Positions 59,386 through 64,000 of a DNA stretch of 64,000 nt are shown here, in pieces. The notes beneath the pieces are model-generated. The model was not told the DNA's origin. It ran no database searches and worked only from the letters and a program-made list of their open reading frames with translations. The stretch is from Kluyvera intermedia (GTDB lineage Bacteria; Pseudomonadota; Gammaproteobacteria; Enterobacterales; Enterobacteriaceae). The translations under genes and the position numbers were made by a program. Each line of letters begins with the position of its first letter. The stretch's first letter is position 1. The DNA is taken from positions 1 to 64,000 of the forward strand of contig NZ_JAKCNS010000044.1 in assembly GCF_021440345.1 (NCBI RefSeq), in the 5' to 3' direction.

Positions 59386-59391
59386 GTGGGC
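59354..59391. repeat. Tandem repeat, two 18-bp copies
   Basis: CTGGGACTGTAGGTGGGC at 59354-59371 and again at 59374-59391, two bases apart. The second copy holds the stop codon of the small membrane ORF. Confidence 0.85.
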
Positions 59392-59557
59392 GACTTAAAG
59401 TGTTTACACCAGAAAAATTCGTCTGACCATCCAATATAAAGAGGAAGCAAAAAGTCCCCCATAGCCCCGACCTATAGTCAGACATAAGACCTGTATAAAC
59501 ACACAGTCTACACCGTAGTGAGTAGACGAGCTACTAACCCAATGTCCCGACCACAGA

Positions 59558-59574
59558 GACACAAGGCTGACACA
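59558..59574. repeat. Candidate integrase arm site, right
   Basis: GACACAAGGCTGACACA, identical to 53205-53221, 68 bp before the right att core. Confidence 0.5.
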
Positions 59575-59605
59575 TAAAGTATTGACTCAACGCCAGACCT
59601 GAGGC

Positions 59606-61066
59606 CTAATGATGACTGAAGGCTGGCAGCTTCAAGTCCTTGTAGTTCCAGAAGAATTTAATCGGCACATCAAGCTTATCCTTGCCGCGCACGCCGTCAC
59701 GGGTGGCGGTCATTTCAGCACCGTGGTCAATGGCGTCGGTCCAGGTAAAGCAGGAGATGGCGGTTTTTACCGGGTTAGTCAGCACCGGGAAGCGTTCGAT
59801 GGTGATGGTATAGGTGGACTCACGGGCACCGCTATTGCCGCCATTGATGCCGACATTACCGGTAAGAATGGGCAACATTGCGATGGCACGAGCGGCCAGT
59901 TCACCGTTGGCCTGGCGCTGCGGGCCCCAACCCTGGCAAATATAAGCGGGTTTAGCGCTGCCTATTTCTCGCGCCAGCTTGATAATCCTATCGACCGGGA
60001 TACCCGTGACCTGTGATGCCCATTGCGGCGTTTTTGCTATCCCGTCATCACCCTGGCCCTGAATATAGGCCTTGTAGTGACCGTTAGCCGGTGCGCCTTC
60101 TGGCAGCGTGGTTTCATCATAGCCCACGCAATATTTATCAAGGAACGGCTGGTCGACGAGGTTTTCGTCAATCAGCACCCAGGCAATACCCGCCACCAGC
60201 GCCGCGTCGGTACCGGGACGAATTGGGATCCACTCATCCTCACGCCCGGCGGCGGTGTCGGTATAGCGCGGATCGATAACGATCATGCGCGCATTTGAGC
60301 GTTCGCGAGCCTGTTCAAGGTAATAGGTGATCCCGCCGCCGCTCATACGCGTTTCCGCCGGGTTATTACCAAACATCACCACCAGTTTGCTATTTTCGAT
60401 ATCGGAGGTGCTGTTGCCATCGTTGGTGCCGTAAGTATAAGGCATGGCGCAGGCTATCTGCGCGGTGCTGTAGGTGCCGTACTGGTTGAGTGAACCACCG
60501 TAGCAGTTCATCAGACGCATCACCGCCGAACCGGAAGGTGAGGAGCGGGTAATATTACCGCCGACGATACCGGAGGAATAGTTGATATAAACCGATTCGT
60601 TACCGTAATCTTTCACCACGCGCTGCAGGTTGCTGGCAATCGTATCGAGCGCTTCTTGCCAACTGATACGCTCAAACTTGCCTTCACCACGTTTGCCGAC
60701 GCGTTTCATAGGATAGTTCAGGCGATCAGGATGGTTTATTCGGCGGCGAATAGAACGCCCACGCAGGCAGGCGCGCACCTGGTGATCGCCATAAATGTCA
60801 TGTCCGGTATTATCGGTTTCAACCCAATAAACTTCATCATCTCTTACGTGTAAGCGAAGAGCACAGCGGCTGCCGCAGTTAACGGAGCACGCGCCCCACA
60901 CGACTTTATCGTCAGCGCGACTGGCCTGCTGGACGGCGGCCGCGGTGGCGCGTAAAGAGAAGGGCAGCGAAAACCCGCCCGCAGCCAATGCTAAAGAACC
61001 GATGGCCGATGATTTAATCAGGCTGCGCCGACTCAGCCCTCCATGCTTTTCCTGCTTAGACATCAC
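59606..61066 (-). pseudogene. ynfE: ynfE, 5' portion (N-terminal part) of a selenate/DMSO-type molybdoreductase
   Basis: 475 native codons followed by about 11 codons read from the mobile element (ending LPAFSHH). The N-terminus carries a twin-arginine signal (LSRRSLIKSS, then GGFSLPFSLR). After it come the [4Fe-4S] cysteines (CSVNCGSRC, with a later cysteine in VRACLRGRS) and the molybdopterin core. The sequence is closest to E. coli YnfE, a selenate and DMSO-type reductase, with GACSVNCGSRCALRLHV in common. The protein is cut after FFWNY and lacks its last 338 residues, so it should be inactive. Confidence 0.93.
59642..59656. repeat. att core direct repeat, right copy
   Basis: GTAGTTCCAGAAGAA, identical to 53034-53048; right edge of the element. 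Confidence 0.9.
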
Positions 61067-61146
61067 TCACTCCATTATTGTATTAATGATTTCTGATCGA
61101 AATTAAAATCTGACTAATAATGGACGGATAATACCTGGTAAGTGGT

Positions 61147-61156
61147 ATACAAGTAT
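61147..61156. promoter_or_regulatory. Palindromic site ATACAAGTAT upstream of ynfE
   Basis: The ten bases ATACAAGTAT (reverse ATACTTGTAT) lie about 80 bp before ynfE. The same ten bases occur in the rspA promoter at 63777-63786, so one GntR-type regulator may bind both. Confidence 0.4.
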
Positions 61157-61325
61157 TATTCCTGGTCAAAGAGCAATACCACTACCGCAGGTATTTTTTT
61201 GTCGGGTGTTTGCCAGGTTCTAAACTGCTGTGCATAATTGTTTTACAACAATAAAAGATAATTTTTTCGGTTAATGTTTTGCTCTCAATGGTGAACATTG
61301 GCTGTACCCCTACAGGAAGAAACTC

Positions 61326-61727
61326 ATGCAGGATATTGCTTCGCACGTCATCCCGATGCCCGCGATCGATACGGTCACGGTTCCCTATAAAGGGGTAAAT
61401 TTCTTACGCCCCGAAATTTTGCTCGATTTCATTAGCGTCACCCACGGCCATGTCCTTGCTATTACGCCGCTGGCGGTACTCTATTCTAGCGTCGGCGTGT
61501 CGCAATCAGCTGAGCTGCGCAAGATCCCTGTGCTGGTCTCAGGGCGGGTGGTGTATCCGATAGGTTCTCAGACGCTTCCTTGCCTGCATGGCAAATTGAC
61601 CATTAATACCACGTCACAGCAGCTGCGCTTTCAGGGCAATCTTGACGCCTTGTCGGACGACCGTTCGTTAAAGGATGGGGTGTTGATAGGGATTGCGCTG
61701 GCGTTTACGGTAGCTCAGGAAGCCTAA
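61326..61727 (+). CDS. Conserved-looking protein of unknown function
   Basis: 133 residues from an ATG at 61326 with an AGGAAGAA ribosome site. No signal peptide; a mildly hydrophobic stretch HVLAITPLAVLYSS at about residues 42-55 and a conserved-looking KIPVLVSGRVVYPIG region. I do not recognise the family. It is divergent from ynfE, with ~260 bp between them, and ends 33 bp before the convergent ynfD. Between the two a hairpin CCGCCTC/GAGGCGG lies at 61735-61752. Confidence 0.6.
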   Translation: MQDIASHVIPMPAIDTVTVPYKGVNFLRPEILLDFISVTHGHVLAITPLAVLYSSVGVSQSAELRKIPVLVSGRVVYPIGSQTLPCLHGKLTINTTSQQLRFQGNLDALSDDRSLKDGVLIGIALAFTVAQEA

Positions 61728-61759
61728 GACGGCACCGCCTCCGCAGAGGCGGCGTCGCG

Positions 61760-62014
61760 CTACTGGGCGCTGTCGGTGCGGGAGTAAAGGATTTTAAAGG
61801 TGTCGTTGGCGCAGTGCCCAACCACCTGCGCGCCCGGTTGGTCAGCCTGATCGTTTGGAACAATATCAAGGGTAAAAGCGCTTTCCGCTACGCCGTTGCC
61901 GATGATTTTTTGCTGAATGTCGCTCCTGACGCGCTCGCACGAATCCGGGACGGCGGCCAGCGCGGGTAAGGCCCCGGCTAACAGTAGTGCCAATAACCAG
62001 CGTGAAGATTTCAT
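61760..62014 (-). CDS. ynfD: YnfD, DUF1161 periplasmic protein
   Basis: 84 residues with a signal peptide ending near PALAA (about residue 21) and two conserved cysteines (DSCERVRSDI and VVGHCANDTFKILYSR) likely to form a disulfide. The DUF1161 family, including E. coli YnfD, has no assigned function. It is divergent from ynfC. Confidence 0.87.
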   Translation of the reverse strand: MKSSRWLLALLLAGALPALAAVPDSCERVRSDIQQKIIGNGVAESAFTLDIVPNDQADQPGAQVVGHCANDTFKILYSRTDSAQ

Positions 62015-62116
62015 GATCGACTCCTTTGCAGTTGGCTTGGGAAAAGTATAGCAGTGGTAGTGTAAATTATTGTATTTCCTAATATCATTGAGAAAATCCC
62101 GAAACAGGACTGCGGT

Positions 62117-62827
62117 GTGAAGAAACTTATTTTATTGGCGTCAGCGATGGCGGTACTCAGCGGCTGTGATACTAATGACGCTCCAGCGGCCTTTACTCCG
62201 GAAATGGCCAGTTTTTCAAATGAGTTTGATTTCGACCCACTCCGTGGCCCGGTGAAAGATTTCAGCCAGACATTGCTAAATGAAAAGGGCGAAGTGGCAA
62301 AACGGGTCAGTGCGCAAATCTCTCGCGAAGGCTGCTTTGATTTGCTGGAATTTCATAATATTGAAGAGGATAGCGGCGCACTGCTGGTGCTGGATGCTAA
62401 CTATTATCTTGATGGCGTGACGCATGAGAAGCGGGTGCGTCTACAGGGAAAATGTCAGCTAGCTGAATTCCCTTCGGCGGGAGTGGCCTGGGAAACCGAT
62501 GACAATGGCTTTGTGGTCAAGGCTCTCAGTAAAGAGCGTGAAGTGGATTACCGCTATGACGGCGAAGGCTATCCGCTGGGTAAAACCGCAACGGCGAAAG
62601 ATGAGACGCTTTCAGTGGTGTCCACGCCTTCGCAGGATGGCCGTAAGAAGCTCGATTATACCGCCGTCAGCCTGTTGAATAAGCAGCCTATTGGCAATGT
62701 CACTCAGAACTGCGAATACGATAGGCACGATAACCCGGTGAGCTGTTCTTTAAAGATTGTCGATGAAAGCGCGAAGCCGCCGGTTATCCAGCATTACACG
62801 ATTAAGAATACCATTGAGTATTATTGA
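62117..62827 (+). CDS. ynfC: YnfC, UPF0257 lipoprotein
   Basis: 236 residues from a GTG start, the same length as E. coli YnfC. The N-terminus ends in a lipobox LSGC (Cys16), so the mature form is a lipoprotein. The body fits UPF0257. Function unknown. A bidirectional terminator separates it from ynfB. Confidence 0.9.
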   Translation: MKKLILLASAMAVLSGCDTNDAPAAFTPEMASFSNEFDFDPLRGPVKDFSQTLLNEKGEVAKRVSAQISREGCFDLLEFHNIEEDSGALLVLDANYYLDGVTHEKRVRLQGKCQLAEFPSAGVAWETDDNGFVVKALSKEREVDYRYDGEGYPLGKTATAKDETLSVVSTPSQDGRKKLDYTAVSLLNKQPIGNVTQNCEYDRHDNPVSCSLKIVDESAKPPVIQHYTIKNTIEYY

Positions 62828-62840
62828 GCAGAAATGAGAA

Positions 62841-62861
62841 GGGCGCCGATGGCGCCCTTTT
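62841..62861. terminator. Bidirectional terminator between ynfC and ynfB
   Basis: Perfect 7-bp stem GGGCGCC/GGCGCCC with a 3-base loop, TTTT on the plus side and a mixed T tract on the minus side. Confidence 0.8.
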
Positions 62862-62865
62862 AACA

Positions 62866-63207
62866 CTATGGATTGATTGAGCGACCGGTTGAGCGATCGA
62901 GGCAACGCATGGTGTTCGACTCCCAGTAGGCATTGACGTTCGCGCTCTGCTGGCATTTATCGCGAGCATCAAAAGCGACGTCGGTTTTATCCCACTCTTT
63001 TTCCGCACGTTTGTTGACCTTCTGGCGCAGCTGGCGAGTGTCGTTCCACTGCTCTTTGTCCATCGCTGCATTCTGGCGGCTCTGGGCGCTATCGCCAGAT
63101 TCAATAACCAGCTTGTTGGTTTCAGCAGAGGCAGATGCGGTGTACACGATGGCTCCCAGCGCGAGCATAGCCGTCAGGCACAGGCGTTTGCCAAGTGTAA
63201 TTTTCAT
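62866..63207 (-). CDS. ynfB: YnfB, DUF1283 periplasmic protein
   Basis: 113 residues from the ATG at 63207, equal to E. coli YnfB. The signal peptide runs [20 protein letters not shown] and ends near ASAE; the rest is polar with a [21 protein letters not shown] helix. The longer frame to 63333 has no signal peptide at its start and is not used. Function unknown. Confidence 0.88.
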   Translation of the reverse strand: MKITLGKRLCLTAMLALGAIVYTASASAETNKLVIESGDSAQSRQNAAMDKEQWNDTRQLRQKVNKRAEKEWDKTDVAFDARDKCQQSANVNAYWESNTMRCLDRSTGRSINP

Positions 63208-63357
63208 TTGCGTGTTCCTTCGAGATAGTGAATACGATAACTCTTTAAACCAGTTTACTACATCTCTTGCGGCTGGCATACCTGCGAAAAAAACGTGGTC
63301 GAATCGCGTGAGTTCTTGCGTATGATGGTGCAATCCGTCGATTCTTGATAAAGCATA

Positions 63358-63684
63358 ATGTTAAAGACCTCTCTGCTGTTTTTCGCCACCGCGCTGTGTG
63401 AAATCATTGGCTGTTATTTACCCTGGCTGTGGTTGAAGCGGGGTGCAACGCCTCTGTTATTGCTGCCCGCCGGGCTGGCGCTCGCGATGTTCGTCTGGTT
63501 ATTGACTCTGCATCCCGCGGCCAGCGGGCGGGTTTATGCTGCTTATGGCGGTGTCTATATCTTTACCGCGTTGTTATGGCTGCGGGTGGTTGAGGGCGAA
63601 AAACTGACCGCCTATGATTGGCTGGGCGCGGCTGTCGCGCTGTGCGGTATGCTGATTATTGTCGCCGGATGGGGGCGGAGTTAA
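63358..63684 (+). CDS. ynfA: YnfA, UPF0060 small membrane protein (SMR-like)
   Basis: 108 residues with four membrane helices, UPF0060 family. The SMR-type Glu is at [15 protein letters not shown] (about residue 14). E. coli YnfA is reported to act as an SMR-family efflux protein. It is divergent from ynfB. Confidence 0.92.
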   Translation: MLKTSLLFFATALCEIIGCYLPWLWLKRGATPLLLLPAGLALAMFVWLLTLHPAASGRVYAAYGGVYIFTALLWLRVVEGEKLTAYDWLGAAVALCGMLIIVAGWGRS

Positions 63685-63775
63685 ATCCGTCACCCGTATT
63701 AAGGTGTGAACTCAAATTCCTTTGCCCGTTTTTAATCCCCTTTTTTTGTGATCCTTTACGGGATTTTTCGATCTT

Positions 63776-63787
63776 CATACTTGTATG
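63776..63787. promoter_or_regulatory. GntR-type operator upstream of rspA
   Basis: Palindrome CATAC-TT-GTATG, 56 bp before rspA; likely the site of the GntR-family regulator RspR (YdfH) that controls rspAB in E. coli. The inner ATACTTGTAT also occurs upstream of ynfE. Confidence 0.5.
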
Positions 63788-63843
63788 GTAGTAGTTCAAA
63801 GCGTAAGTTTTGCCCACTAACCGATGAGATGTAAGGATTGAAG

Positions 63844-64000
63844 ATGAAAATTGTGGGTGCTGAGGTTTTTGTAACCTGTCCTGGCCGTAACTTTGTCACG
63901 CTGAAAATTACTACCGATAGCGGGTTGGTTGGCTACGGCGATGCCACGTTAAACGGCCGCGAGCTGCCAGTTGCTTCCTACCTGAAGGATCATCTGTGCC
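63844..64000 (+). CDS. rspA: RspA, mannonate-dehydratase-family protein (5' part only)
   Basis: The first 52 codons, [20 protein letters not shown] and on to KDHLC, match E. coli RspA, a D-mannonate dehydratase-like enolase-superfamily protein linked to starvation sensing. The gene runs past the end of the window. An AAGGATTG site precedes the ATG. Confidence 0.92.
   Translation, partial: MKIVGAEVFVTCPGRNFVTLKITTDSGLVGYGDATLNGRELPVASYLKDHLC

Larger units (their letters stand above)
53034..59656 (+). mobile_element. Integrated capsid-encoding phage-satellite-like element in ynfE
   Basis: About 6.6 kb bounded by the 15-bp direct repeat GTAGTTCCAGAAGAA. It holds a tyrosine integrase, a KilA-N-like protein, a small ORF, a minus-strand membrane protein, a putative scaffold, a putative major capsid protein, a terminator and a small membrane ORF. 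Six promoter-like sites of the T7/K11/SP6 polymerase class lie in its non-coding part. It has no RNA or DNA polymerase, terminase, portal or tail gene. It is therefore most simply an element that depends on a T7-like helper phage. A decayed temperate T7-like prophage is the alternative. Confidence 0.8.

Noticed and set aside
53034-59656. tRNA gene as the integration target
   Set aside because: No tRNA-like sequence is present at either end; the core is wholly within the ynfE coding sequence.

Overview
The window comes from the chromosome of an enterobacterium (Enterobacteriaceae). Most genes match Escherichia coli families closely in length and sequence, and several E. coli blocks keep their order: ydcJ-opgD-rimL-ydcK-tehAB-ydcL, ydcO-ydcN-rlhA, ydcRSTUV-patD, and asr/ydgU-ydgD plus ynfM-ynfL-mlc-bioD2-clcB-dmsD-ynfHG-ynfE-ynfDCBA-rspA. 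The blocks are joined differently from E. coli K-12 (ortT lies next to tqsA). Genes absent from K-12, such as pcaGH, a cioAB oxidase, a fasciclin/ECF locus and a glycan-use cluster, sit between them. The species cannot be fixed from the sequence alone.

Layout. 1-3000: tail of a WaaZ-like LPS core gene, then the protocatechuate dioxygenase genes pcaHG with their regulator pcaQ. 3000-12100: ydcJ, a carboxylesterase, opgD, rimL, ydcK, tehAB, ydcL. 12100-18100: an EamA exporter with a divergent AraC regulator, then ydcO, ydcN, rlhA. 18100-22650: a cyanide-insensitive-type bd oxidase with its small subunit, then an anti-sigma/ECF sigma/fasciclin group. 22800-28950: a glycan-use cluster (KdgM-like porin, GH88 hydrolase, LacY-like symporter, DUF2264 enzyme, AraC regulator). 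29000-36100: MocR regulator ydcR, the ydcSTUV ABC transporter and patD (putrescine/GABA breakdown). 36100-48600: ortT, tqsA, mdtJI, a GGDEF-EAL protein, ydgD, ydgU, asr, two MFS exporters, ynfL, mlc, bioD2. 48600-64000: clcB and the dmsD-ynfHG-ynfE selenate/DMSO-type reductase operon, whose catalytic gene is cut in two by a mobile element, followed by ynfDCBA and the start of rspA.

The most notable feature is that mobile element, about 6.6 kb at 53034-59656, inserted in ynfE and flanked by a 15-bp direct repeat. It encodes a tyrosine integrase, a KilA-N-like protein, a putative scaffold and a putative HK97-type major capsid protein. It also has a strong UUCG-loop terminator after the capsid gene, small membrane proteins, and a 1.6-kb non-coding stretch with six promoter-like sites of the T7/K11/SP6 phage RNA polymerase type. 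It has no RNA polymerase, DNA polymerase, terminase, portal or tail gene. The simplest reading is an integrative, capsid-encoding satellite of T7-like (Autographiviridae) phages, whose main genes would be switched on by the helper phage polymerase. Precise recombination of the two repeats would restore an in-frame ynfE of 812 codons.
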